Source of the DNA: Zygaena filipendulae
Lineage: Eukaryota; Arthropoda; Insecta; Lepidoptera; Zygaenidae
Assembly (NCBI GenBank): GCA_907165275.2
Contig: OU015674.1
Coordinates: 2,356,001 to 2,420,000, forward strand
Reading direction: 5' to 3'
Length of the DNA stretch: 64,000 nucleotides
The notes below the pieces were generated by a model. That model ran no database searches, had not been told where the DNA came from, and saw nothing but the letters and a program-made list of their open reading frames with translations. The translations under genes were made by a program, and so were the position numbers. Shown piece after piece: positions 10,301 through 18,115 of the stretch (positions are counted from its first letter, which is position 1; every line of letters starts with the position of its first letter).

Positions 10301-12733
10301 GCAGGGTGGTACCTACCCATTGGAAGCGTCTCGCCATCGTCGTTGACGCCACGGGTTTCTTTATCGCCTGCCAGAGTTCTGTCCGATGCCTTAGGCGCCT
10401 CCTGACGATACCTGGGCACCCAGCCCCGCTCCTCTCGACCTTCGTCAGTTTTTTCTGGAACCAAAAATAAAAGTACTTACAGTCGTTCTATTTCACGAAG
10501 TCCTCTTGGCTATGCTTGTTGTAAAATGTGCACGTGTGTGTGTGTACATTGTTTTAGTGTGCGTAGCTTTTATCATTTATTGCTAGAAGAGTATGAATTT
10601 ACTAATTTAATAAATACTGAACAGAAAAAGACAAACATGCAAAAACTAATCAATGAGAGCTTTAACCAAATTAGTAGCGAAACCTGGCGTAAAACTTGCG
10701 ATCACGTTGAAAAACTTGAAAAAGAATATTTGAGATACGTCGATCTTGATTTAGAGTTCGTAATTAATTTACAAGAAGATTCCAAGTCCGAAGACAACGA
10801 ACATTCGTCTGATATAGATTAAAATGTGTTTACAATTTTTTGTAATAAATAAAAAAAATAAACTGAAACACGGTTTAGGTTTTTTTGCTAACACTCCCCA
10901 CGTTTACGCACACAAATGCGCTCATTGGTACACGCCACTACTACATCCAAGGCAAAGTGGACTTCGTGAAATAGAACATCTGTACATTGTTTGAGTGTGC
11001 GTAGCTTTGGGAGCGCTAAGTGTCGATCCATAAACTTAAATATCCTACTGAGATAGGAGTTATCGTTAAAAAACGACTAGACGCCATCTAACTCAAGGAC
11101 TGCAACTTTTACTACTTTTACTAGCGAAGCACGACAAACCTTTAACTGAGAATCAGGAGGCCCAGGTTCGATCCCAGTAGCTAGGTTTTTTTTTTTTTCT
11201 TTCCTGGTTACCTACTTTTTTTTCCTAATTGATAATGATATAGCTTATAGCTAAAAGGGTAGGGTAGATTAGTAAAACAAAATAAATAATGTGTCAATTT
11301 TTTTTTTCTTCTTTTTCTCACATAATCCATGTGCAAGATTTTGCATGATATCTTCTTTAGATTCTTCTTTGCGACGCGACGTGCTCTTAATATATTACTA
11401 ACATCCTTACACCAATTATAAATGAAAAATCGACATCCAAAATTAAATATGTACTCAACACTATATTTCTTGTGTTTTTCGCAATTGATAAAATTAGTGT
11501 TTAAATCTGTATAAAGAATTCTTATGGCAAAAATATTTAGATTTTCGATTTTGGATTTTTTTTAGGACCCACATTAATATATCCTGTATTTTTGAAAACA
11601 TTTCTATGGCATCATCACTTGGAAAGTCGAATTACCTTTTCTGACACTTTTTTGAGATTGATTGACAAGTTTGGGATTCGTTGGAAATAGAGTCCTTTCA
11701 TGAGGCACATCTGGAAATATAATAAAATGTATATTAGTTTATAAAGTAAAGAGGCAGTAAGTTTGTTTGTCATAGGTAATCTCTGGAACTTCTGGACAAA
11801 TTCCAAAACAGCTACCCATTTAGTTTTCAATGTTAGAAAGTTTAATTAGTTTAGTTAGTACCTGCTCCAAAACTTTTTTGAGATTGCTCGACAATTTTGG
11901 AATCCGTTGGAATTACATTTTCTGTCCTTTGTTGAGGCAAATCTGGAAATATGTATAATACAATCTATACTAATTTATAAAGAGGCCGTACATTTGTTTG
12001 TCATGGGTAATCTCAGTAACTGCTGGACCAATTACAAAAACTCATTCACTGACAGCGACAGGTATGTAGGTACATCATTCCTGTATATTAAAGGTTAGGT
12101 TTAGGCTTGGTTTTATTCAGGTACCACATGAGTGAAGCAGAAGCTAGTAGTAGAATCATGTAAAAGCAACAGTAAAAAAAATTCTTACCAGGCATGTGTA
12201 GAGCAGGTACAGCAATATTAATTAGGTTTCTAGTCCATGTCAAGTACTTATTCTCGAAATGATCATGGCATATTTTTCGATTTTGGTAAATGTATTGAGA
12301 GTCTAACGGTGCTAAAGAACTTCCAACAGCATTCACCCAAGAAAGAAACCTTTCTTTATCTATTTCGGGATTTGGAAAAGCATGCAGCACTACGTTGTCA
12401 GACCCTGCAAATATGAAAATGATTACAGTTATTTTTTTAATTATTTGATTGTTTTCATCTTCAAAGGTAACACTTCTAGCATTATGCTTAGTTTATAGAC
12501 ATTATAATGTTTGTGACAAGACTGATGATGATGACTCCACAGTGCGTGTTTAAGTAGAAGGATGACCCTTTTGCGCTTAACCATGCTTAACTCCACAAAC
12601 TTCTAAAACACAAATAAGACTAAATTTGAATGTGAGGGTTCAGAGATCAATAATAAACTAGTCGCAATTGCATAATAGGTAGGTACTTACGAGTTTTACC
12701 ACATTGTGGAATACAACAGCTCCTTACAGACAT
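4306..12733 (-). CDS. THAP-ZZ protein gene, copy A1 (multi-exon)
   Basis: This is a reconstructed gene read right to left. Its exons are e1 12691-12733, e2 12189-12404, e3 11862-11942, e4 11636-11710, e5 10286-10454, e6 9414-9486, e7 8837-8899, e8 8494-8565, e9 8324-8407, e10 8162-8225, e11 (seven copies, 6859-8078), e12 6697-6767, e13 5903-5996, e14 5214-5829 and e15 4306-4334 plus 3'UTR. All have GT donors and AG acceptors, and the phases agree everywhere except e5 to e6. That mismatch implies an unseen exon or a boundary disturbed by the promoter-like insertion beside e6. The N end is a THAP domain (C2CH zinc-dependent DNA binding), the middle a ZZ-type zinc finger (usually a protein or peptide-binding module), and the tail is acidic and repeat-rich. 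The likely role is a nuclear DNA-binding or chromatin factor, by domain content only. I do not recognise a named orthologue. p62/Ref(2)P also has a ZZ finger, but no PB1 or UBA domain is visible here. Confidence 0.7.
4335..5213 (-). other. Last intron of A1, repeat-filled
   Basis: This is the 879-bp intron between exons 14 and 15. It holds a short-repeat piece with GGAATTCCGAAACTCACGCG (about 4550-4615), a tRNA-derived SINE remnant (4680-4765) and AT-rich sequence. No exon is seen inside it. Confidence 0.5.
4680..4765 (-). mobile_element. tRNA-derived SINE remnant
   Basis: On the minus strand there is a Pol III B-box-like GGTTCGATTCC followed by GGGTGGGGG, preceded by an A-box-like TGGCACAATGCACAG. 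Insect tRNA-derived SINEs have this layout. It is too diverged and incomplete to be a tRNA gene (no acceptor stem pairing seen). Confidence 0.5.
5214..5829 (-). CDS. A1 exon 14: long tail exon with seven-residue repeats
   Basis: The exon is 616 nt, phase 0 to phase 1, about 205 residues. It starts EYEENEEPIQEVRQ, continues through LSLSDLRPLNVDV and a basic VLLRLKKLSEIND segment, and ends in nine seven-residue units of the form GAGVAKP / DVGVAKP / GASVTSV before RIPVVELERMDDRLLRG. It is probably disordered. The exon has the same length in copy 2 (27232-27847), with the same number of repeat units but different unit types. Confidence 0.68.
5903..5996 (-). CDS. A1 exon 13: acidic segment
   Basis: The exon is 94 nt, phase 2 to 0. 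It reads VKKEEIEDADPLSCGYVPQE and then PFIEDADSDFQ. VKKEE is a possible sumoylation-type motif (psi-K-x-E), which is an inference only. The acceptor is TTTCACAG and the donor GTATAT. The partner in copy 2 is 30444-30537. Confidence 0.65.
6230..6620. repeat. Intronic minisatellite (GTGGACATT...GGGAA units)
   Basis: The e12-e13 intron contains many degenerate units of about 18-20 bp with the core GTGGACATT and GGGAAG, for example around 6510-6600. The same array is present in copy 2 at about 30785-31145, so it predates the duplication. Confidence 0.65.
6697..6767 (-). CDS. A1 exon 12: helix after the ZZ finger
   Basis: The exon is 71 nt, phase 0 to phase 2. It reads GAVKGVLETLRGLLDHEPLQ and then ALN. 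It looks like an amphipathic helix. The donor is GTGAGT. The partner in copy 2 (31236-31306) has DHLPLQALHE, so three residues differ nearby. Confidence 0.65.
6859..6970 (-). CDS. A1 exon 11, copy 1 (last to be spliced): in frame again
   Basis: This is an identical 112-nt exon. Whether one, four or seven copies are spliced, this last one is entered in phase 2 and leaves in phase 0, matching exon 12. The intron to exon 12 (6768-6858, 91 nt) is the ancestral one. It keeps the sequence between TAGGCG and the CTGTCGCAG acceptor that is lost in the internal introns. Confidence 0.55.
7051..7162 (-). CDS. A1 exon 11, copy 2: identical ZZ exon
   Basis: This is an identical 112-nt exon, read in the third frame if all copies are joined. 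Its intron to copy 1 is about 80 nt of GGGGC repeats ending in the new acceptor TAGGCGCAG. Confidence 0.5.
7253..7364 (-). CDS. A1 exon 11, copy 3: identical ZZ exon
   Basis: This is an identical 112-nt exon, read in the second (non-ZZ) frame if all copies are joined. The intron between it and copy 2 is the longest in the array (about 90 nt), because of more GGGGC units. Confidence 0.5.
7430..7541 (-). CDS. A1 exon 11, copy 4: identical ZZ exon, back in frame
   Basis: This is an identical 112-nt exon. After three copies the phase returns to 2, so this copy is read again as the ZZ half finger with CVQC, CGAC and HPAH. Flanking introns are about 65 and 68 nt and consist mostly of GGGGC-type repeats. 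Confidence 0.5.
7610..7721 (-). CDS. A1 exon 11, copy 5: identical ZZ exon
   Basis: This is an identical 112-nt exon in the tandem array. In a transcript joining all copies it is entered in phase 1 and read as an Arg/Ala/Cys-rich sequence, also without a stop. The introns on either side are only about 68-70 nt. Confidence 0.5.
7792..7903 (-). CDS. A1 exon 11, copy 6: identical ZZ exon, out of frame if all are joined
   Basis: This copy is identical in sequence to the other six, with the same donor and an acceptor ending TAGGCGCAG. If spliced after copy 7 it is entered in phase 0 and read as an Arg/Pro/Ala-rich sequence with no stop codon. If used instead of copy 7 it gives the normal ZZ finger. 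Confidence 0.5.
7967..8078 (-). CDS. A1 exon 11, copy 7 (first to be spliced): ZZ finger second half, in frame
   Basis: The exon is 112 nt, entering in phase 2 and leaving in phase 0. With exon 10 it gives YRYTCVQCLAVDLCGACEAG and then GAHPAHYVLRLPRPEPA, that is Cys pairs two and three and the His pair of a ZZ finger. Its acceptor (TTGGTCGCAG) matches the single acceptor in copy 2 (31517/31518), so this unit keeps the ancestral 3' splice site. Confidence 0.72.
8162..8225 (-). CDS. A1 exon 10: first half of ZZ zinc finger
   Basis: The exon is 64 nt, phase 1 to phase 2, with donor GTATGT. It ends LHLGYKCNECGSEIVG. This supplies the first Cys-x2-Cys pair of a ZZ-type zinc finger and the conserved I-V/x-G that precedes the R-Y/F-x-C segment in the next exon. 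It is single copy in both duplicons, unlike the exon that follows. Confidence 0.7.
8324..8407 (-). CDS. A1 exon 9
   Basis: The exon is 84 nt, phase 1 to 1. It reads DDVEFQIEVSLTAPDAAG and then an acidic GDNGDD stretch. The donor is GTGGGTC. The partner in copy 2 is 31760-31843. It leads directly into the ZZ finger exons. Confidence 0.62.
8494..8565 (-). CDS. A1 exon 8
   Basis: The exon is 72 nt, phase 1 to 1. It encodes ADDVTTPTPREFSWQRPPE and then TIPCA, with donor GTGAGT. The partner in copy 2 is 31930-32001, with W-Q changed to W-H. No domain is recognised; it is a Pro/Thr-rich linker. Confidence 0.62.
8837..8899 (-). CDS. A1 exon 7
   Basis: The exon is 63 nt, phase 1 to 1, DKEDSWWPEDHNMDGIETV. 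The acceptor is TTTTCATAG and the donor GTGAGTG. A homopolymer run of about 13 C lies just beside the donor (8810-8822). The partner in copy 2 is 33395-33457, where the C run is also present. Confidence 0.62.
9110..9205 (-). mobile_element. LINE 3'-end fragment
   Basis: TTATTTATTCTTTATTGCAC followed by GGCATTCTCTACCA and an AACCACC stretch matches the 3' end found on many lepidopteran LINE remnants, read on the minus strand. No coding sequence remains. Confidence 0.45.
9414..9486 (-). CDS. A1 exon 6: acidic linker, absent from copy 2
   Basis: The exon is 73 nt, entering in phase 0 and leaving in phase 1, with a strong GTGAGT donor. It reads LDRDNNNESRAP...VEIQVI. The acceptor (CAATTTAG) is weak and lies directly against the promoter-like block 9492-9890, so the true 5' edge of this exon may have been replaced. 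I found no counterpart between 33458 and 34310 in the second duplicon. Confidence 0.45.
9492..9895 (+). promoter_or_regulatory. Promoter-like block, possible solo LTR
   Basis: The block begins TGATAGCGCGCAATG. It then has three GCGCAATG-type repeats, a TATA box (GGTATATAAGC near 9656-9666), an initiator-like GTTCAGTTTG about 30 bp downstream, and near its end GCGAATAAAGAACC (a polyadenylation signal) before CACATAACA. This order (enhancer repeats, TATA, start, poly(A) signal) is that of an LTR. No clean target-site duplication was found, so the boundaries are uncertain. GAACATTCTAGAG resembles a heat-shock element. Confidence 0.45.
10286..10454 (-). CDS. A1 exon 5: charged linker
   Basis: The exon is 169 nt, entering in phase 1 and leaving in phase 2. 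It encodes a hydrophilic segment starting KTDEGREERGWVPRY and ending HPAPDKF. The near-identical partner in the second duplicon is 34311-34479. In this frame two of four nearby differences are synonymous, while in the other open frame all are amino-acid changes, which favours this frame. The exit phase does not match exon 6. Confidence 0.55.
10480..10982 (+). mobile_element. Internally deleted Tc1/mariner-type element, 503 bp
   Basis: The terminal inverted repeats are CAGTCGTTCTATTTCACGAA... on the left and the same with CAGATG... on the right; about 24 bp match with two differences. TA dinucleotides flank both ends (10478-10479 and 10983-10984), as for Tc1/mariner insertions. It keeps only the end of a transposase gene. 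Copy 2 lacks it at the equivalent site (34491-34510). Confidence 0.75.
10570..10822 (+). pseudogene. Transposase C-terminal fragment
   Basis: This is the open end of a transposase, with NLINTEQKKTNMQKLINESF, then WRKTCDHVEKLEKEYLR and an acidic Ser-rich tail DSKSEDNEHSSDID before the stop. It is followed by AATAAATAAA. The W-x3-C-x-HV-x4-E-x2-Y pattern and acidic tail resemble the ends of insect Tc1-like DDE transposases. All catalytic parts are missing. Confidence 0.55.
11110..11215 (+). mobile_element. tRNA-derived SINE with poly(T) end
   Basis: The B-box-like GGTTCGATCCC (about 11164-11174) is preceded by GGAGGCCCA and followed by a run of about 13 T. There is no cloverleaf acceptor stem, so this is not called as a tRNA gene. 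Confidence 0.45.
11636..11710 (-). CDS. A1 exon 4: linker exon, tandem pair member 2
   Basis: The exon is 75 nt, phase 1 to 1, beginning DVPHERTLFPTNPK and ending in QSQKSVRK. It is homologous to exon 3. The acceptor is ATTTCCAG and the donor GTAATT. Because both exons of the pair keep phase 1, either or both can be included without changing the frame. Confidence 0.6.
11862..11942 (-). CDS. A1 exon 3: linker exon, tandem pair member 1
   Basis: The exon is 81 nt, phase 1 to 1, beginning DLPQQRTENVIPTDSK. It has no known domain and is polar and probably disordered. It aligns with exon 4 in length, start (DLP/DVP), the central PT(D/N) motif and the end (QSQKS), and the flanking intron sequence aligns too. 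The two are therefore tandem duplicates. Confidence 0.6.
12189..12404 (-). CDS. A1 exon 2: main part of THAP domain
   Basis: The exon is 216 nt, phase 1 to phase 1. It holds the THAP hallmarks in order: the aromatic/Pro segment LHAFPNPE, a conserved Trp (FLSWV), the second metal pair in CHDHF, and the terminal AVPAL signature (the AVPTIF box of the family). Joined to exon 1 it gives a complete domain of about 85 residues. It is the best-supported domain in this gene. Confidence 0.78.
12691..12733 (-). CDS. A1 exon 1: start of THAP domain
   Basis: The exon reads MSVRSCCIPQCGKT and then a GTAAGT donor in phase 1. It carries the first Cys pair of a THAP C2CH zinc finger within its first 11 residues, as is usual for THAP proteins whose domain starts at Met1. 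The next exon completes codon CGG. The upstream sequence is AT-rich and shows no clear TATA box. Confidence 0.7.
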
Positions 12734-13212
12734 GTTCCTTAACGGTATCGACAGTATCCCAATAGCCAGGCGAGAAATCGGTGTCCAGTATGTTTTGCGA
12801 GGATCAATCGTTGTAAGCAGGGTAATCAGAATCTAAAGGAAAAGCAGTACGTGGAAAAAAACACTATTAAACACTGAAAACTGTGACCGAAAATTCAAAA
12901 TATTCAAATTTCAAATAAAAAAAAACACGTTGTGAAAACAGATAGAAAAATTTTTTTTTATTACGTTCCGTTAGAGTATGTTTTGTGATAACAAATCAAA
13001 CTGAAATTCTAGAACCAGATTTAAGAAATTAAGCCCTTTCTTAATTCAGAGCGTTATTCATTCATATTTATTTGGAAGTAAATTCTTAAAACAAGTTTAA
13101 ACATTTTATTTCAAATGTTGATCATTAGTTCAAATTCATATTACTGCGTGAAATGAACACAATTTCATTTTTTATTTATTTCATGGCCATGGAAGCTAGA
13201 ATTAAACAGCGC
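12734..13212. other. Upstream region of cassette A exon 1, no gene seen
   Basis: This is AT-rich sequence 5' of the A1 start codon. It presumably holds the A1 promoter if A1 starts here. No TATA box, CpG block or repeat is clear enough to report. Confidence 0.4.
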
Positions 13213-13215
13213 TTA

Positions 13216-13672
13216 GGCTGGCCTTATACATCCGGAATGGCTCTCAGAATTAGTAATCTGAATTCATATTATTAATTCAGAAAGTCCGAAATACCATACA
13301 TTATCAGCATACTCCACACACATTCTGATTTTTTAGATTATGAATTTCTCAGATCGATCTGTAAGAATGATACTGACGAGAGTTCTGAATTCCGGATTGG
13401 AATATTTACATTATGAATTCATAACACACATATTCCCATACATTTTAATAGAGCGGCACACACATACTGAAATCAGATTATGAACTAAAAGCTAAAAGCA
13501 ATGTGATTAGTATTAGTTCTTCTTCCATAATAGACATTTACATGTGCCGGGAATCACGAGACTACTGATCAATGTGAATTTTTAAGATATGTGTGAGGCA
13601 ACGTGCCAGAATTTGAATTATGAATTTAAGTTTATGAATCTGGAGAGCCATTCCGGATGTATGAGGCCAGCC
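13216..13672. mobile_element. MITE, PIF/Harbinger-like (TTA target duplication)
   Basis: The 457-bp element has 30-bp terminal inverted repeats (GGCTGGCCTTATACATCCGG...) differing at one position, flanked by TTA at 13213-13215 and 13673-13675. A three-base TWA duplication is typical of PIF/Harbinger. There is no coding capacity. Internal GAATTCATA-type repeats pair with each other. Confidence 0.8.
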
Positions 13673-14175
13673 TTAGTGTTGCTATATGTGATAAAAATGA
13701 TACCATCACAAAATAATCAAATAAAATGCATGTAGCGCCATCTAACACAAAAGGACTCATTTTAGCTCATAGAACAAGCTAGCAGCTTGCATGGGAATGA
13801 AGAGACCGTGTCGATCGCAATGCGGTCCGTGTCAGTGGTGTTAATTGGTGGCTCGCCAAATAAAAGAATTTTTATCTTATATTTCCCAAGCATCTATGAA
13901 AAACACATGTATCAAGAAATTATATTGCAAATGCATTTTTTTTTGTATGAAGCAAGGAGAAATAAGGAAGTAAGGATGAAATAAGACACAGGCCAGAGAA
14001 AATACTTTCAATAAATTAGTAATTAATAAGATTTTTCCATTATTTCTCATCCAGTCAAACATCCCTGATTCGATTTTGGGTGCATGGGGTTATTGGCCAC
14101 AACCAGCTCAAACAAACAAAATGAAATAAAAGCCAAGCCTAAATAAAGACTAAATAACGGGATCAGACAACTTAC

Positions 14176-14732
14176 CATTAAGATGTAGTGATGGGACAGC
14201 CCGGGCATTCAATCGATTAAATCTATTTCGATCTTTATCACTGAAATGCCTGTCACACAGTCTCTTTTTTTGGAAGAATTTATAGTCTGTAGCACTTTCT
14301 GGATTTCCACCAGCAATAGTGACCCAACTTTTAAATCTCTCCGGATACTTCTCAGGATTGGGGAATCCATGCATGGGGATACCTTGAAAACGCAAAAATA
14401 AAAGTTACAGTTTCATTAGATATAGTGCTCTCTATGAATTATGACTTTTCTTTGAGTGGTAAATGAGGCATCATATTATATATGTCACTCAAGGAAGTGT
14501 TGAATAATTGGCCAAACCTACGGGAAAATCTGTTACTCCTACAAGGGAAAATGAGTTATTTGTAAGAGCATCTCGAAATTAGTTGAACATAACTTAGTAC
14601 TTACCTACCTATTGATCCTATTGAGCCTAAAGAGCGTTGAGCCAGCTCTACCTACACTGTATAAAACTAAGAAAATATTGTGAAGCATGGCTTACCTGAG
14701 GGTGGACATTTTAATGCACATAATCTCGGCAT
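14176..14732 (-). CDS. THAP cassette B (two exons)
   Basis: Exon 1 (14696-14732) reads MPRLCALKCPPS, in phase 1 with a GTAAGC donor. Exon 2 (14176-14382, 207 nt, phase 1 to 1) reads IPMHGFPNPEKYPERFKSWV, then KRLCDRHF and AVPSLHLN. Together they form a full THAP domain: Cys-x3-Cys, Trp, Cys-x2-His, AVPSL. No further exon specific to this cassette was found. Its phase-1 end would fit A1 exon 3 or exon 5. It may be a separate gene or an alternative N-terminus of A1. Confidence 0.65.
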
Positions 14733-14964
14733 AATATAATGTTCCAAACACACACACAAAAGCGTCTCTACCACGAAAACTGCATTGCATAAAACAATGG
14801 CGTCTTTTCGCAAGGCGGTGAACCCCTTAACTCAACGCCAGAATCACCAGATAGAGGATTTATCCAAAGGCAGAACTCAACACCACGGAGGAACACTGAA
14901 CAGAGGTCTCGACTCGCACTCGCAAAAAAATCACAAATGACAAAAACAAACGAAATGCGAGTAC

Positions 14965-15140
14965 CTAGGTGTGCGTTCCGTGGATCTGAGGCGTGTTCCG
15001 TGGATTCGCACGAATACACTCGAGCGCGCTCTCTACCCGTTCCTGTGGTTTGGTTATATTTTACTCTGATAGCTGTCAGAGCGTAGTTTCACCCGTTCCG
15101 TGGGTCAGCCGTCAGAGTGCGGTCGAGTTTTTTGGCGGGA
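14965..15140. repeat. Partial copy of the GTGTGCGTTCCGTGG repeat
   Basis: GTGTGCGTTCCGTGGATCTG followed by GCGCGCTCTCTACCCGTTC and TTTCACCCGTTCCGTGGGTC matches the left end of the larger element at 42567. It is a partial or solo copy, with no coding sequence. Confidence 0.6.
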
Positions 15141-15724
15141 ATCAAAGATGGCGGTTCGGTCATTTATTTTCATGTCGATAAAAAATGGTTAAAAATGGAT
15201 TTTTGTCAGTTCAGGGGTGCGTTCTTAAACGACGCCCGAAGACGCTCGATGACATAGTAGGCGTTTTAAAACCCTCGAAGCGATCGCTCGGCGACCGCTG
15301 ATCGTCGTTCGTAAATGTCACTCGACGACGCACCGGTCGCCCCACGAAATAGGTAAGTGAAAATCGCCCTGACAGACCACCACTACGTTTTGCTTAAAAC
15401 TTATATCTACCTACTATTATACTATCTACCTATTAAGATATTATAAAACTTATGTATGTTATAATATTATGTAAAATTACGCGGGACTTGAACTTATGTA
15501 TGACTTGTGATACTATTAATATTACCAATAAATAAACTATGAACTATGAAACTGTGGGGCACACCGCACTCTATTTCCTACACATACTTTTAGTCATTAC
15601 CGTATTATAATACCTAATATTTCTTATTTTTAATTTCAGTGTCAGTATACCTAACTGTAAAGTTGTGAGAAATTTTGTGTAATAAATAAATAGATACAGT
15701 AAACTAATAAGAAAGGCCAGTTAC

Positions 15725-18115
15725 CGCATCCGTCGAAATATATTTTTATTCTTTTGGTTCTTGCATAATATCCATGATCATGCCCAACACCCATTGGGGC
15801 AAAACTTTCAACTGAAAGTAAAAAAAAACTAAAATGAGTAACCTGTGATAAGATTTTCATAAAAATAAAAGTATAATACTGCAATCGGCCATGTTTGCTG
15901 AAACACCAATCACAGCGAATGACGTCACACCTATTTGTATCGTTACGATTGATTCCTGCATCATTTAATTAGTTGAATTTGTGTTAAAATACAATATCTA
16001 AGTATCAGGCAAATAGCGCTAATTTGCTCAGAAATAGAATTGATTTGTTGATATTTGGAGAGTTTCTTGCATCAAACAAAGATTTTTGCTCATCTGAGTT
16101 TCATAATGTGAAAACTTCCTTGTTTACAAAACATTATTATTAATAGGGAAATAGTATTCTGTGATAAATTTTAACATAATATACTAAACTTGCAGAAGCT
16201 ATAATTTATGATGTAGAGACAATGCAGGTGCGACTTTATGTTACTTGCTAACTAACCTTCTTCAAAACTGTAGTGAACTGTAAAAAACATCTTATTAATT
16301 TACTAGCTGTGCCCCGCGATTTCACCCGCGTAAGTTTCGGAATTCCCGCAGGAACAATTTTTTTTTCTAAAATAAAGTAGGTAAAAGTTACTTACGCCTT
16401 CCGTCTTTAGTTTTTATTTGGTTTGAGGTAGTTTTTTTTAGTAGACGTGTACCCGCGGTTTAAAAGGGGATATCAAAACTTATCATCAATGCTCATTAAA
16501 TTGGTACCTTTGATTAAAGTTAGACACCTACGCGCCGCTCACGCACACATCGAATAATTTTATGCTTCAGTTCCGAACGGAGCTTTAAATTAATACGCTC
16601 TATGTATACCATAATATTATCGCTATTAGCAGTAGCAAAAAAGTTAAATTTTAATTACTACTAAATGAAACACTACAAAATGCTATACATATAGGTATGC
16701 ACTGGGCCACTGACTGCGAATGCATGGCAACTGTGAAAATAAATACCGTTCGATTCTAGTAGTTTTTGTGTGATTAACGTTAACTTATGAACATACATGT
16801 ATAATAGTTTATAGACAGACCACAGGCCACAGCTGATATCGTATGGCAGTTTTTTTTTCTATTTATTTGTAATATTTTTTTATTAAAATTCAATTTTAAT
16901 AAGACTGCTGGTAGTTTGGAAGGAAATAATGTAGGACATTATTTCCTTTTTATTTTTTAAGGAAATAATGTAAAATCTTCAATTTACAAACTGGCCACTA
17001 GTTGCAGTTTTATTTAAAGATACACATAATTTTTTAGTTGTTTGTACAAACCTTTATGACTTTTGGTGTCTACTGATTTTTTACCAGTTATTGCAGCTTT
17101 TAGTTCAGGATAAGGGTTCTGTTCATCGAATCCCTGAAAAGCTAAAGAAATTATGAAATTGTCTAATATTATCACTCAAATATATTATATTTTAACTAAT
17201 TTACTGCATGCATTGAAATCTTTACATAGTATAAAATGGAAGTCGCTTCTGCTGTCTGTTCACGATGGAATGGGAAATTATAATGTTATCCATACAGAAC
17301 TTCCTATTTGTTTGGGAACATTTCAGTTATTTGTCAATAGGTATATGTCGGCGAGAGGGTAGTTTCGTTATCAATAACGTTTCCCGCCGACTAATAGCGG
17401 TTGTAGTACGTTCGTTCCCCCGCTCCACTCCATTGCCCGACTCGTCTTCGTTAGAACTTGATATAAAACGTGGGTATGCGTAAGCCACGATTCATTGTTA
17501 CTTTGTGTTCGGTTCAGTGCAGTTATAGTGTCGTATCAGTGTCGTATCAATCTAGAGTGGCTATAGTGATTACATGTGCTGTGTCATCTAATACTTTCCA
17601 GAGGTTTGCGTAAGTCGGGAGCACGGGCAGTGGAGGTGAGCATTCATGCAATGTAAAGGGGCCCCATTAAACCTACACCTGGGTCGCAAGTCCCAGGCAC
17701 TGCTCCGTGTTCCCTACGGATATCTGCAATTGCTTATTATAGTCCTGTGTTCCTATTCCTATCTTTATTTTCCTACATATACAAGTATTTCTACTGTTAT
17801 TTTAGCAACTTAGGTATTAGCTTTGAACTTACAAATGTCAATTTTCTTAGAGGGCTTACCAACCCTTATCTCTTCTTGTGTGAAAAGTGTTGGAATAGCA
17901 TTTACTATTCGCCTGCCAAATTTTTTATAAATATTTTCAAAATGCAGTTCACATATTCGTTGGGAAATCCTTTTACCACCACTGATTTTAATTCCAGGAA
18001 ATTTACAAATTAGTATATCAAGCCAAGCTTCTGCCAAACAGCTATCTGTAGGGAAGCCATATAATTTGTTACCCCTGGATGAACAGTTTGGGATCAGGCA
18101 GTTAATGTAGGGCAT
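15725..18115 (-). CDS. THAP cassette C1 (three exons)
   Basis: Exon 1 (17833-18115) starts MPYINCLIPNCSSRGNKLYG and contains RICELHF and NAIPTLF, a complete THAP domain of about 85 residues, then a basic GKPSKKIDI tail. Exon 2 (17052-17133) encodes GFDEQNPYPELKAAITGKKS. Exon 3 (15725-15811) encodes ESFAPMGVGHDHGYYARTKR and then IKIYFDGC. Exons 2 and 3 fit each other in phase. Exon 1 leaves in phase 1 but exon 2 needs phase 0, so a small exon is missing or exon 1 has another donor. All three exons are repeated in copy 2 (38033-39828). Confidence 0.6.
17346..17777 (+). mobile_element. Solo LTR, 432 bp, with TATA target duplication
   Basis: The element begins TGTCGGCGAGAGGG and ends TTTTCCTACA (TG...CA) and is flanked by TATA at 17342-17345 and 17778-17781. 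The second duplicon has the empty site, AATAGGTATACAAG, at about 39486-39500. A TATA-like GATATAAAACG lies near 17460. Four-base TATA-type duplications are seen with Ty3/gypsy errantivirus-group elements. It sits in the intron between C1 exons 1 and 2. Confidence 0.88.

Noticed and set aside
11110..11215. tRNA gene
   Set aside because: Same reason: only the Pol III internal promoter remains, followed by a T run typical of SINE ends.
12088..12390. The reading frame past the THAP exon end (residues after HMPG)
   Set aside because: A GTAAGA donor follows HMPG, and the remaining residues are hydrophobic intron translation.
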